Positions 7,736-16,604 of a stretch of DNA of 64,000 nt are shown one piece after another. A program made the translations under genes and the position numbers. This DNA is from TMED27 sp041397865 (GTDB taxonomy: Bacteria; Pseudomonadota; Alphaproteobacteria; Micavibrionales; Micavibrionaceae). The stretch's first letter is position 1; every line of letters begins with the position of its first letter. Where the stretch lies: the NCBI GenBank assembly GCA_041397865.1, contig JAWKVT010000001.1:1-64000 (forward strand). The letters are read 5' to 3'. The notes beneath the pieces were generated by a model, which was not told the DNA's origin, did not search any database, and worked only from the letters and a program-made list of their open reading frames with translations.

Positions 7736-8348
7736 CTCTCCACTTATTGCAGTTTCACAGCGCGTTTACAGCAACGAACGTGGCGAACCTCATGATGCTC
7801 TCGATCAGCGGTGGTTTGATTTTCTAGATTATTGCGGGCTTACTCCGATTTTAATTCCGAACCATCCTGCAACGGTGAAGAATGTTTTGACGAACATCAC
7901 TTTGGCAGGTGTTTTGCTGACCGGAGGAAACAGCTTGGTAAAATATGGCGGCGATGCCCCCGCGCGCGATGAAACCGAAACCATTCTTTTGAAATATGCG
8001 CAGGAAAACCGGCTTCCCGTATTGGGTGTTTGCCGGGGTATGCAGGTCATACAGGATTACTATGGCGTACCGCTCGAAAGGGTGAGGGGGCATGTTCTGA
8101 GCGAACAAGTCGTTGAAATAAACCGCAACCCGGAAATCGTGAACAGCTTTCATGATTTTGGCACTTATGAGATGGCGGATGATCTGGACGTGTGGGCCAA
8201 AGCAGAGGACGGCCTTGTAAAAGCCATCCGTCATAAAAACAAACCGGTCACCGGCATCATGTGGCATCCTGAGCGCATATCTCCCTTTTCCTTGCGGGAT
8301 GTGAATATTTTTAACACTTTCTTCAAAGGTGACAAATGTACGGTATAA
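7725..8348 (+). CDS. Class I amidotransferase-like hydrolase, candidate gamma-glutamyl-CDP-amidate hydrolase (Cj1417-like)
   Basis: This 207-residue protein has the class I glutamine amidotransferase (Peptidase C26-like) fold. The nucleophile elbow is LGVCRGMQ with Cys103, and the His-Glu pair lies in MWHPE (His181, Glu183), so the catalytic triad is complete. No synthetase partner domain is fused or adjacent. In the C. jejuni pathway the equivalent Cj1417 removes glutamate from CDP-L-glutamine, leaving cytidine diphosphoramidate. The ATG at 7725 gives the right length and an 11-bp overlap with the glutamine kinase gene; longer frames reading further upstream run inside that gene. On sequence alone it could be a gamma-glutamyl hydrolase such as PuuD. 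The cluster decides the call. Confidence 0.8.
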   Translation: MSHSSPLIAVSQRVYSNERGEPHDALDQRWFDFLDYCGLTPILIPNHPATVKNVLTNITLAGVLLTGGNSLVKYGGDAPARDETETILLKYAQENRLPVLGVCRGMQVIQDYYGVPLERVRGHVLSEQVVEINRNPEIVNSFHDFGTYEMADDLDVWAKAEDGLVKAIRHKNKPVTGIMWHPERISPFSLRDVNIFNTFFKGDKCTV

Positions 8349-9082
8349 TTCTAGCCGCCGGACGTGGGAGCAGGTTGGAGGCTCTAACGCAAAATAAACC
8401 CAAATGCCTCGTGGAAATCCATGAGCGTCCCTTGCTGGAATGGCAGATAGACGCCTTAAAGAACGGAGGCGTAGACAATATCTCCATCATTGGTGGGTAC
8501 AGAGCGGACTGTCTAGAGCCATACGGTTTTCCGGTCATCGTCAATGACCGTTGGGATCAGAGTAATATGGTCGTTTCCCTTTTATCCGCTTCTATCGTTT
8601 TGGAAAGAACGGGGGCCATCATATCCTATGCCGATATTTTCTATCCGGCTTCTATTGTACGGACATTAATAGAAACCCCCGGTCAGATTGTTGTAGCGCA
8701 AGACCCGAGATGGCAGGATTTATGGATGCGGAGGTTTCAGAACCCGCTTGATGATGCCGAGACGTTCATCGCCAATGAATCGGGGCGTGTTACAGAAATA
8801 GGGGACAAGCCCGATACGCTTGATGCTGTTCAGGGACAGTTTATGGGGATATTTAAAATTACTGCCGCAGGCTGGGCTGTGATAAAGGAACACTTGTCCG
8901 GCTTGTGTTCGCAAGATGTCGATAAGCTTGATATGACGGGACTCCTGCGGGCTTTAATCCAAAAAGGGGAAACGATATGCTCCGTATCTTGTGAAGGGAT
9001 ATGGGGGGAAGTGGATACGCCGTTCGATCAAGAGCTTTATGAGCGTATTTTTTCCTATGGGGACATGAGGGAAATCCTGTGA
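8336..9082 (+). CDS. Nucleotidyltransferase, candidate CTP:phosphoglutamine cytidylyltransferase (Cj1416-like)
   Basis: This 248-residue NTP_transferase/MobA-like GT-A protein has the signature LAAGRGSRL (residues 6-14) followed by NKPKCLVE. A metal-binding Asp lies in ISYAD (Asp100), and a second acidic site is in GEVDTPFD near the C-terminus. It resembles choline-phosphate and sugar-phosphate cytidylyltransferases. In C. jejuni, Cj1416 couples CTP with L-glutamine phosphate to make CDP-L-glutamine. Its position between the hydrolase and transferase genes, with overlaps of 13 bp and 4 bp, supports that role. A LicC-type phosphocholine cytidylyltransferase is the alternative, but no choline kinase is present. 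Confidence 0.8.
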   Translation: MYGIILAAGRGSRLEALTQNKPKCLVEIHERPLLEWQIDALKNGGVDNISIIGGYRADCLEPYGFPVIVNDRWDQSNMVVSLLSASIVLERTGAIISYADIFYPASIVRTLIETPGQIVVAQDPRWQDLWMRRFQNPLDDAETFIANESGRVTEIGDKPDTLDAVQGQFMGIFKITAAGWAVIKEHLSGLCSQDVDKLDMTGLLRALIQKGETICSVSCEGIWGEVDTPFDQELYERIFSYGDMREIL

Positions 9083-9999
9083 AACATTTTGTATTCAAAC
9101 TTTTGGGAACGGAGCGATGCACCCGACTGGCGCAAGGTCTTGGCGATTTATCGTCCAAAGCGGCGCGGTACGTGGAAAGAAACAGCCCCGGCCCGGGTTT
9201 TTCAAATGTTCCGATTGAACGAAATGCCGATTTCAAAACCGCTTATGATCGTCTCGTCTTTTTACGATTGGGACACACGGGAAGCTGGTCGTTTTGGGAT
9301 TCTATTTCTCAATGTACCCCGACCCGAAACAGGGTGTCGATTGACTGGAAGCCGGAAGATTTGAACGCCGCTTTGGATCATATAAACAGCTTGTCAGAGA
9401 CAGATAAAAACAATATTCAACTGATCGGGCTTCACTGCGCCTACCCCGTTCATACGCATTTTTCAGGGACGACAAAATACGTGACCTTATTGCGAGATCC
9501 TGTCAAAACGGCAGTCAGTAAGTATTTTTGGCAATATAATCATAGGCACGATTTATCTGCCGATTGGGTCTGTTCCGAAATCCGGGACGGGATGTCCCTG
9601 AGCGCGTGGGTCGAGAACATCATGCCTGACAGTATATATGCGCGGTGGATTTTGAGGCTGAATAATAAAGAGATCGGTGATTTTCAGAATCGTACAGAGG
9701 ATATCCTCACAGAATGTATGGTTATTATAAACGATATGTTCCTCATGGTCGGTATCACAGAACGCTTTGATGAAAGCCTGTATATGTTTTCCTGTCTTTC
9801 AGGGCAGCATGCGGTTCCTTTGTGGCGTCATCTCGGCCAGTCAAATGCTCCCCGGATTGAAGATTTAAACCCGGCTATACTGAAACGCATAGAAGAAAAA
9901 ACAGACATTGATCGACAGCTTTTTGCGTTGTGTAAGGATCGTTTTATGCCACCGGGCATGGTGGACTGTGGAGGCTATACCGGAACAAAGTCTGGATAG
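9079..9999 (+). CDS. Sulfotransferase-fold protein, candidate phosphoramidate transferase
   Basis: This 306-residue protein starts with GTG inside the preceding stop (GTGA), which implies translational coupling. It shows the two donor-binding signatures of carbohydrate sulfotransferases in altered form. FLRLGHTGSWSFW at 61-73 stands where a 5'-phosphosulfate loop such as IPKTGGTS is expected, with His in place of the usual Lys. LLRDPVKTAVSKY at 137-149 matches the 3'-phosphate-binding RDP...S.Y motif. A pathway that ends in a 3'-phosphorylated, PAPS-like nucleotide would suit a sulfotransferase-type enzyme. I infer that it transfers phosphoramidate to a glycan. A genuine sulfotransferase is possible, but no PAPS-synthesis genes are seen. 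Confidence 0.68.
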   Translation: MKHFVFKLLGTERCTRLAQGLGDLSSKAARYVERNSPGPGFSNVPIERNADFKTAYDRLVFLRLGHTGSWSFWDSISQCTPTRNRVSIDWKPEDLNAALDHINSLSETDKNNIQLIGLHCAYPVHTHFSGTTKYVTLLRDPVKTAVSKYFWQYNHRHDLSADWVCSEIRDGMSLSAWVENIMPDSIYARWILRLNNKEIGDFQNRTEDILTECMVIINDMFLMVGITERFDESLYMFSCLSGQHAVPLWRHLGQSNAPRIEDLNPAILKRIEEKTDIDRQLFALCKDRFMPPGMVDCGGYTGTKSG

Positions 10000-10479
10000 T
10001 ATCAAAAATTTGGTACAGATTTGTGAGGGGATAAACAAACACATTAGGCGCGAAATGTCCCCCATAGCCTCCCGCGCTCGGCTACAATATCTGTCTTTAT
10101 CGGAACAGGGAATGTGGCATTCACCGTGGGAGAGGCATTATGGGAGGGGTAGTGTCTTTTGACACCTCGACAAGCGCCGACAAGCTCCACACGGAGCGTT
10201 TAAAATGTTTTTGGACTTTCCATCTACCTTGGAAGGTTAAAGCGTCTGTGACAGTGTTATGCTTGACGGAGAATCGGTAAGTGAGCCATACTGGTGAGAT
10301 ATTGAGCAACCGCTCACCTCTCAAGCCGCAGTATAAAAGGCTTATGGATTTTGGTGGCGTATCCGGCCAGGCCCACCACTCACCCGATTAGGGCTCGTAT
10401 AAATCACTTCATTGATATAAAAGGTTTTTTCTTCCCCGGTGGTGCGCAATTTTAACCCCAAATGCGCCCATTGATAGAA
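10000..10479. other. 480-bp intergenic region at the right edge of the island
   Basis: No convincing gene is found. Short open frames on both strands (for example 9908-10162 and 10121-10324) have no recognisable domain and no good ribosome-binding site. The stretch may be decayed mobile DNA. It contains the second copy of the tRNA 3' end at 10367-10378. No terminator with a T-run is clear for either neighbouring gene. Confidence 0.5.
10367..10378 (+). repeat. Right copy of 12-bp direct repeat of the tRNA-Ile2 3' end
   Basis: CCAGGCCCACCA here is identical and in direct orientation to the terminal bases of the tRNA at 3444-3455. Two of the three preceding bases also match. It would be the distal att copy of an island inserted at the tRNA. 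Nothing else of the tRNA is present, as expected for an att remnant. Confidence 0.5.
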
Positions 10480-13400
10480 TTATACGATAATAATATCGTT
10501 CACGTCTGCAACCCCGGACACACCGTGTAGAAGCGCAATATAAGAGAAGTTCTCTCCATCGCCGTTTTCGCTTATGGCGATGGCTGTAGAGGTGCCAAAA
10601 TCTGTCATTTGGACAAAATCAGAAAGCAAATCATCCAAAGGCGAATAAGCGCTCAATAGATCCGATATATCTATGGCATCGCCGTCATTCACATTAAAAC
10701 CAACGATCGAGTCTATTCCGGTATATGCGGTGGCGGCATCAAAAACAAAGGTATCGGCTCCGCTTCCTCCGTCTAAATAATCGGCGCCTGCGCCGCCGCT
10801 TAAAATATCATCGCCATCCTGACCGAATAAAACGTCGTCATTGTTTCCGCCATACAGCGTGTCGTTTTCGCTTCCGCCCTCGAGCCAATCCGCACCGTCA
10901 TCGCCATATAAAATATCTATGCCGTCTTGACCATACACAGTATCGTTACCATTGCCGCCATATAGCGTGTCATTCCCCAGGCCTCCAAATATGGAATCGG
11001 CGCCATCCTCTCCCTTGATAAGATCATTACCCAGACCGCCGTCAATGTAATCGTCTCCGGTTCCGCCTGAAACCGTGTCATCGCCTGCATATGTGATGAT
11101 AACATCATGCACGCCATTCCCGCTTTCAACGCCGGTAATATCATCGTGGCCCTCGCTCCCGATCGTCATGACGTTAATCGTATTGAATGCTTTTTGCTCG
11201 CCGTTAAACAATTCCAATGTTTCAATCGAGGCGCCTTCGACAAACTGGTTTTGTACTGTTATATATCCCAGATAAAGCCCGTCCATATTCGTGATGTAAA
11301 TCACAAGATCATCCGGAGCCTCGGCAAAGCGCGCATAGGCCAAGCCGTTCCAGTCCACGTTATCGGGCATTTTGATGGTATCGAACCCCGAAACATCATC
11401 GAAAACATCGACCCCGCTCTTATAAACAAAAACATCATCACCCAAACCGCCGGAAATGCGGTCATCCCCCGGTCCTGTTTGGTAGACCTCGTCTCCATTA
11501 TTGCCTTCCGGCGGCGTGATCGAAAAATACAGCCCCGCCGCATCGTCCGCGCTGATGACACGGTCATAAAGGCGAAACTCATCCAGCGCGCCAATCATGC
11601 CATTTTGGCGATCAAAGATCACAAGGCCGTCGCCTTCATACGCCATGCCGAAACGTGATGCGCCAAGGGCATCATCGTTAAAACTGTCACTCCCGGAAAT
11701 GCCGCCGATTGTACCGCTTTCACTCGACGTCTCCATAAGCTGCCCGTTCAACCACGCATTCAAACTGTGGGCATCCTGACCGTTTACGGCTTCATCCGTT
11801 CCATTCAACGACAAAGCGATATGATACCATTGACCAATGTTAATATCCGCGGTTTTCCAGCTGCTCCAGCCCGTACTTTCCCCGCCCACCATCAATGTTG
11901 AACCGTCAACATAGGCGCTCAGCCCGTTTCCATCCGTTCCAAAATCGGCAATCACCTGAGGAACCTGTTTTGATTCGTCAATTTTAAACCACAAGGAAAA
12001 TGATTTTTGGTCGTAATCATTGGCGGTTGGCCCGTGGAATGTCGTGTTTTCGCCATAGGTCAACTCGTCATTATCCAGAAACACAAAGCTCGCTTGATCG
12101 TCAATGGAATAGACACCGTCGGGATTTGAGTTATTCACGTAGAGACCCTGTCCCGAGACACCCGCGCCCCAGGACCAGTCGCCAAAGAACACGCCGTCAC
12201 TATCGTAATAGTCCGTACCCATATCTTCGGCAAAACGCCCGGCCCCCGCATCGAAATTATAATGAATCATTAAATCATCCGCATTCACAGGATCAACCTT
12301 AACCCTGACGCTGGCAACATCGGTATTGCCGTCCTGATCGCGAACGGTGTAGGTAAACTCATCCTCCCCGCTAAAGCCTTGATTTGGCGTATATGAAATC
12401 GTTCCATTCGCATTCAAAGATACAGTGCCAAACGCCGCCTCACCAATTTGATCAACGCTTAAAGCCCCGCCATTAATATCGAAGTCATTATCCAGAACAA
12501 AGATATCAACGCTGGAAACGCCGGCCATTTCTATATGGTCATCCACCGCCTCGGGGCGCTGCCCGTCACCGAGGTAAAAATTATCAAACATTATGATATC
12601 GCCGCCAGCTCCTGCACCCAGCGAGGTTGATATATTCAAAATGATATAGTCATACCCTTCGCCAAAATCGGTATCGTAAATAAAATGCTCCCACCCCTGA
12701 GTTTGGGTTGATATATCGACATTCAAAATTTCGGTTACATCCGGCGCAGTCATCGCATCAACAGCACCGGGAGCGCTGCCGTTAATGGATTTCATATATT
12801 CGCCATCTATGCCGTGAATGGTAATCGTGATGGTATCGGCGCTTGTCGCCGCATCGTTCAAATAGTTCAGATCAAAATGCAGTTCCTGCATTCCTTGGCG
12901 CAAGCCGTAATCGCCAACAACCTGTCCCACGCCGCTTGTCCATGAGCTTATCCCATCCAGAGAAAGCACTTTATCGCCGCCTTCATAAACAACAGCCCAG
13001 TCATCGCCCGTAACCCATCCTTTATTGGCCAGTTGGCTGCTGAGCGAATGTCCATACTGCACCGGCGCGTAGTAACCTTCAAAATCCCCGGCGCGGAACA
13101 AATTGTCATAGGCCTCGCTATCATTAACATTGATCGTAAAGCTTGCGCGCGTACTCAGACCTTGCGCATCCCATACGGTCAGGGCAACGTCATGATCGCC
13201 CATTCCGTCAAAATTATGTGTTGCGAACCGGCCAAAAGCGTCAATCGTTCCGTTATTATCGAAGTCCCAGCCGTAAGACACCAGTCCTCCTTGCGACAAA
13301 CGCAGCGCATCGGGGGAGTCCGGATCAAACGCCATGGAGGCGTCAAAAAACACAGCGCCCTGATCGCCAACCAGGGTTGTTTCGAACCCGACAATCGGCG

Positions 13401-15864
13401 CCTGATTATAACCGTCATCGGCATCATGAAAAACGCTGTCGACGATTTCGAAATAATTGGGCATCATGTGCGTACCGTGGTTGTAGGTCTGAATTTGCGT
13501 AAACGTGTATGTGTTGTTTGCAAATTCGGCATTAATCAACTGGCTTGCGCCCATGGGGACGCTATCTTCGTAAGCTATAATTTCGGAATTAATATATCCG
13601 CCTTCTTCCGGCACATGCATCCCGCGATCAAAGCCTTCAACGCGCACACCGTTAAAAATCAGCTTTCCGCTAGACTTGTTCATATCAATACCAACGCCGC
13701 GCCCGTCACCGTTAATTCCGCCGAGAAAATCAACAGGGTCCTGCGGGTTGCCGACCACCAGCACATCCTGAAACTCAAGCTGCGTTGAATATTCAATGAA
13801 AATACCTGTCCCGAAGACGTTCCAAAGCGTAACATTCTGAATAAGGGAATTTATATCATGCGCCTGGGTGCTGTCGGGGACGGAAAATTCGATTTGCCCG
13901 TCATCATTACGCGTTACACCCCATGTCAAAAGCCCTTGATCGACGTTATAAGCCTCAAATCCGTCAAAAGACTTCACGGGCAGGTTCGTGACATCAATAA
14001 GATCATCATCGCCATACCCGGCAGCTTTCAAAGCCTGATACATCTTGGTTTCAACAATCGTGCCGTCCTCAAGGCGGATATTCAGGTTCTTAACCATGAT
14101 CCCGCCAACCTCGCGGTTAATTCCGTCCGTCCCGGCAAGCATATTAATCCCGACCATGGAGCTGACGGCGATATTATCGTGAAATTCCACCTGCTGACCG
14201 CCCTGCACCCAATAGGCCTCACCATTAAAGCCGAAATCGCCCATAGCTGCACGATCAGAAAAAGTTAAATCCTGGGTCGGTGAGTCATCACCGGTTGTTT
14301 TGATGACGATATTATTGGTCCATGAACCGATCTCGTTGCCGGCCTCTGCCACAATCCCTGATCCGACGACATCAAAAACAACATTGTCGCTTGCGTTCAG
14401 ATAGCTCTGGTGATGGACAAGCCCCCATCCGGGGCTGCCCCAAACCACGTTTCCTTCCGCTTCTGCGGGTGTGTCTTCAATGTCATCCGCGCCCGTATGA
14501 TGAAAATGCAAAGCATAACGGCCCCGCACGTTTTCTCCCGTACCAATGCTACCGTCACGCTGCTCGCCAATTTCATTCATCAACTCGTTTTTATCCGTCC
14601 GTCCCAAATCGACGAAGGCTGCGTCATGAATTTGCACATCCGCGTTATGCATAAACATGGTGTGTCCCCGCAGATCAATGTCCGTAGAAGGGCCATTTTC
14701 ACTCTGTATCGTGATATTGCGCGTTAAATTGCTGACATAAATATTAAACTCGGCGGCATCAAAGGTTGTACCATCCGGGCGTGTATGATCGAACGCCAAA
14801 CTCGTTTGTCCATCAACATCACCGTTTGTACGGTTTACGAAGCGAACCGTATTACCTTCAATGCTTGTGATTTCCAAAATCTCGTCATGAAAACGCGTAT
14901 TATCGGTATCTACCCCGTTTGCATCGTAATATGTTCCGCCTAAAACGATCATATCGCCAACGCTCCACCCTTCAGGCATTTCGGCAAGCGTTAAACTTTC
15001 ATCACCCGCATGAACATCTTGCGCCAGCTTAAGAAAATCAGCCTTATTTTCTCCGTAAATTCGTACAGTGCCTTCCGTAATCACGCCTTTGGAAAGCTGC
15101 CCCGGGTCCCAATCACGCATCGTCACCGGTTCGCCATCGCTTCGAATAATAATTTCCGCCGTAACACTTGCCTGCACCGGATTTTCTTCCGTCCCGATTG
15201 TCAGTGTTGAGCCATGCATGGTCGCCAGCGTATCAACAACCATGCTTGTATCCATATCCGTTGCAAAATTAAGCTCGCCGTCCACGCGCACTGTAAACAG
15301 CGGAACATCTGAAACCATATCGTAACGTACGGACACCCCTGCGGGGATCATCACCTGAGCCTCTGCTCCGGGTATTTCGGCTTCACCCGTTGCCACATTG
15401 ATCCATATCGCAGCGTCGGACCAGTCTCCGTCCGCAACGGCAATATGTGTTGCGCCTGAAGGCGGCAACATTCCGTTAAGCGTAGAATGCATCGACATCA
15501 TCGGCGGGTTAACCGTGATCTCTATTTCCCCGGTTGCACTGCCGCCTTTACCATCGGACACAACATATTGAATGCTCTGAGTCCCTTCGAAGCCGTGATC
15601 GGAATGAAAATACAAACTTCCGCCGATTTGCACCAACGCCCCTTGCACCTCTCCCAAAGCTTGATAGGACGTAACTGTCAAACTGTCACCGTCCGGATCA
15701 AAATCATTTGAAAGCAAGTCTGCCAATGACATCGTAAGCGCTTCGCCGCTCATGACTTCGTAAGAATCGTTTACCGTTGTCGGCGGCTTGTTTCTACTAC
15801 CTCTTAGTGGTTTAGCACCTGTATTTGCTGCCTCGAAAATGTCGTCGATGATTGTTTTAGCCAT
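10480..15864 (-). CDS. Giant RTX protein with cadherin-like, G8, PKD, LamG domains; type I secretion substrate
   Basis: This is a 1794-residue protein without an N-terminal signal peptide. Domains in order are: cadherin-like/VCBS-type repeat (about 30-120); G8 domain (about 145-255, GDWSDAAIW start); right-handed beta-helix-like region (about 380-810); PKD domain (about 822-914, YGWDFDNNG); jelly-roll-like region (about 918-1102); second cadherin-like repeat (1103-1191); LamG/concanavalin-like domain (1196-1448); one RTX repeat block (1463-1480); a haemolysin-related calcium-binding insert (about 1515-1560); the main GGxGxDxLx RTX array (1590-1708); and a hydrophobic/acidic C-terminus of about 85 residues typical of T1SS secretion signals. 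The role is probably a surface adhesin or glycan-active protein. No ABC/HlyD/TolC secretion genes are in the window. AAGGGG lies upstream of the ATG. Confidence 0.85.
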   Translation of the reverse strand: MAKTIIDDIFEAANTGAKPLRGSRNKPPTTVNDSYEVMSGEALTMSLADLLSNDFDPDGDSLTVTSYQALGEVQGALVQIGGSLYFHSDHGFEGTQSIQYVVSDGKGGSATGEIEITVNPPMMSMHSTLNGMLPPSGATHIAVADGDWSDAAIWINVATGEAEIPGAEAQVMIPAGVSVRYDMVSDVPLFTVRVDGELNFATDMDTSMVVDTLATMHGSTLTIGTEENPVQASVTAEIIIRSDGEPVTMRDWDPGQLSKGVITEGTVRIYGENKADFLKLAQDVHAGDESLTLAEMPEGWSVGDMIVLGGTYYDANGVDTDNTRFHDEILEITSIEGNTVRFVNRTNGDVDGQTSLAFDHTRPDGTTFDAAEFNIYVSNLTRNITIQSENGPSTDIDLRGHTMFMHNADVQIHDAAFVDLGRTDKNELMNEIGEQRDGSIGTGENVRGRYALHFHHTGADDIEDTPAEAEGNVVWGSPGWGLVHHQSYLNASDNVVFDVVGSGIVAEAGNEIGSWTNNIVIKTTGDDSPTQDLTFSDRAAMGDFGFNGEAYWVQGGQQVEFHDNIAVSSMVGINMLAGTDGINREVGGIMVKNLNIRLEDGTIVETKMYQALKAAGYGDDDLIDVTNLPVKSFDGFEAYNVDQGLLTWGVTRNDDGQIEFSVPDSTQAHDINSLIQNVTLWNVFGTGIFIEYSTQLEFQDVLVVGNPQDPVDFLGGINGDGRGVGIDMNKSSGKLIFNGVRVEGFDRGMHVPEEGGYINSEIIAYEDSVPMGASQLINAEFANNTYTFTQIQTYNHGTHMMPNYFEIVDSVFHDADDGYNQAPIVGFETTLVGDQGAVFFDASMAFDPDSPDALRLSQGGLVSYGWDFDNNGTIDAFGRFATHNFDGMGDHDVALTVWDAQGLSTRASFTINVNDSEAYDNLFRAGDFEGYYAPVQYGHSLSSQLANKGWVTGDDWAVVYEGGDKVLSLDGISSWTSGVGQVVGDYGLRQGMQELHFDLNYLNDAATSADTITITIHGIDGEYMKSINGSAPGAVDAMTAPDVTEILNVDISTQTQGWEHFIYDTDFGEGYDYIILNISTSLGAGAGGDIIMFDNFYLGDGQRPEAVDDHIEMAGVSSVDIFVLDNDFDINGGALSVDQIGEAAFGTVSLNANGTISYTPNQGFSGEDEFTYTVRDQDGNTDVASVRVKVDPVNADDLMIHYNFDAGAGRFAEDMGTDYYDSDGVFFGDWSWGAGVSGQGLYVNNSNPDGVYSIDDQASFVFLDNDELTYGENTTFHGPTANDYDQKSFSLWFKIDESKQVPQVIADFGTDGNGLSAYVDGSTLMVGGESTGWSSWKTADINIGQWYHIALSLNGTDEAVNGQDAHSLNAWLNGQLMETSSESGTIGGISGSDSFNDDALGASRFGMAYEGDGLVIFDRQNGMIGALDEFRLYDRVISADDAAGLYFSITPPEGNNGDEVYQTGPGDDRISGGLGDDVFVYKSGVDVFDDVSGFDTIKMPDNVDWNGLAYARFAEAPDDLVIYITNMDGLYLGYITVQNQFVEGASIETLELFNGEQKAFNTINVMTIGSEGHDDITGVESGNGVHDVIITYAGDDTVSGGTGDDYIDGGLGNDLIKGEDGADSIFGGLGNDTLYGGNGNDTVYGQDGIDILYGDDGADWLEGGSENDTLYGGNNDDVLFGQDGDDILSGGAGADYLDGGSGADTFVFDAATAYTGIDSIVGFNVNDGDAIDISDLLSAYSPLDDLLSDFVQMTDFGTSTAIAISENGDGENFSYIALLHGVSGVADVNDIIIV

Positions 15865-16053
15865 AGCTCGCCCCTTCCCGCTTGCGCGAAAATTATTGAT
15901 GAATGTGAAGAAAAAATTGGCCGTATAATGGCCGGAAAATTTATCCGATATTCTTATGCTACAGAATATCTCTTAATACGGAATAAACATTACGTAAAAT
16001 TATAAACTGTTATACACAAGCCCGCGCTATGCGCAAGGGACGGAAAAAACGCT

Positions 16054-16569
16054 CTATGATGCTTGATGCATTACCGTTATGGAGTTTGTGCCGGCCCCAT
16101 TCTTGAGCTCGATTTCGGGCAGAACTATACGCTCCCGCCGTACTTTCTCTGCGAGCGCTATAACCAGAGCCTCTCCGCTAATCACGGCGTCGCCGTTTTG
16201 ATTGCTGCATAGACAGTCCAGAACCACACGGTTTTTCGGTCTTTTCTCTTTAACAGTGACGATGATATTCACTGTATCGCCGACATAGACGGGCTTTGTG
16301 AATTTCAGGGACTGCTCCAGATAAATTGTGCCAGGTCCCGGCAACTGTGTGGCCATTACCGTTGAAATCAGTGAACCGCCCCACATACCGTGGGCGATAA
16401 TTTCTTGAAATATTGTATTTTTCGCATATTCCTCATCCAGATGGGCCGGGTTAACATCGCCCGACATAACAGCAAACTGCAAAATGTCATGCTTGGTTAA
16501 AACGCGTGAGAGTTCAGCGCGATCGCTCACTTTAATCTCATCATAGGTTCTGTTTTCAATATATTCCAT
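16054..16569 (-). CDS. MaoC-like (R)-specific enoyl-CoA hydratase
   Basis: This 171-residue hot-dog-fold protein has the hydratase-2 motif FAVMSGDVNPAHLDEEYA, containing the catalytic Asp and His, and the IIAHGMWGGSL segment. Such enzymes hydrate trans-2-enoyl-CoA to (R)-3-hydroxyacyl-CoA (PhaJ-type) or act in related acyl-thioester steps. The C-terminal 35 residues extend beyond the minimal MaoC domain. It is downstream of the subtilase autotransporter (36 bp) and, further up, fabI on the same strand. A link to fatty acid supply is plausible, but operon membership is not proven. Confidence 0.85.
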   Translation of the reverse strand: MEYIENRTYDEIKVSDRAELSRVLTKHDILQFAVMSGDVNPAHLDEEYAKNTIFQEIIAHGMWGGSLISTVMATQLPGPGTIYLEQSLKFTKPVYVGDTVNIIVTVKEKRPKNRVVLDCLCSNQNGDAVISGEALVIALAEKVRRERIVLPEIELKNGAGTNSITVMHQAS

Positions 16570-16604
16570 CTACGCTCTCTTTGCGGTGCTATCTTTTTTC
16601 TTAC

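Noticed and set aside
10740..11100. Regular repeats resembling a CRISPR array
   Set aside because: The periodicity is the 9-residue GGxGxDxLx RTX coding repeat; the units vary and there are no spacers.
15010..15325. Plus-strand frames inside the RTX gene
   Set aside because: They are antisense to an intact 1794-residue domain protein and carry no motifs.
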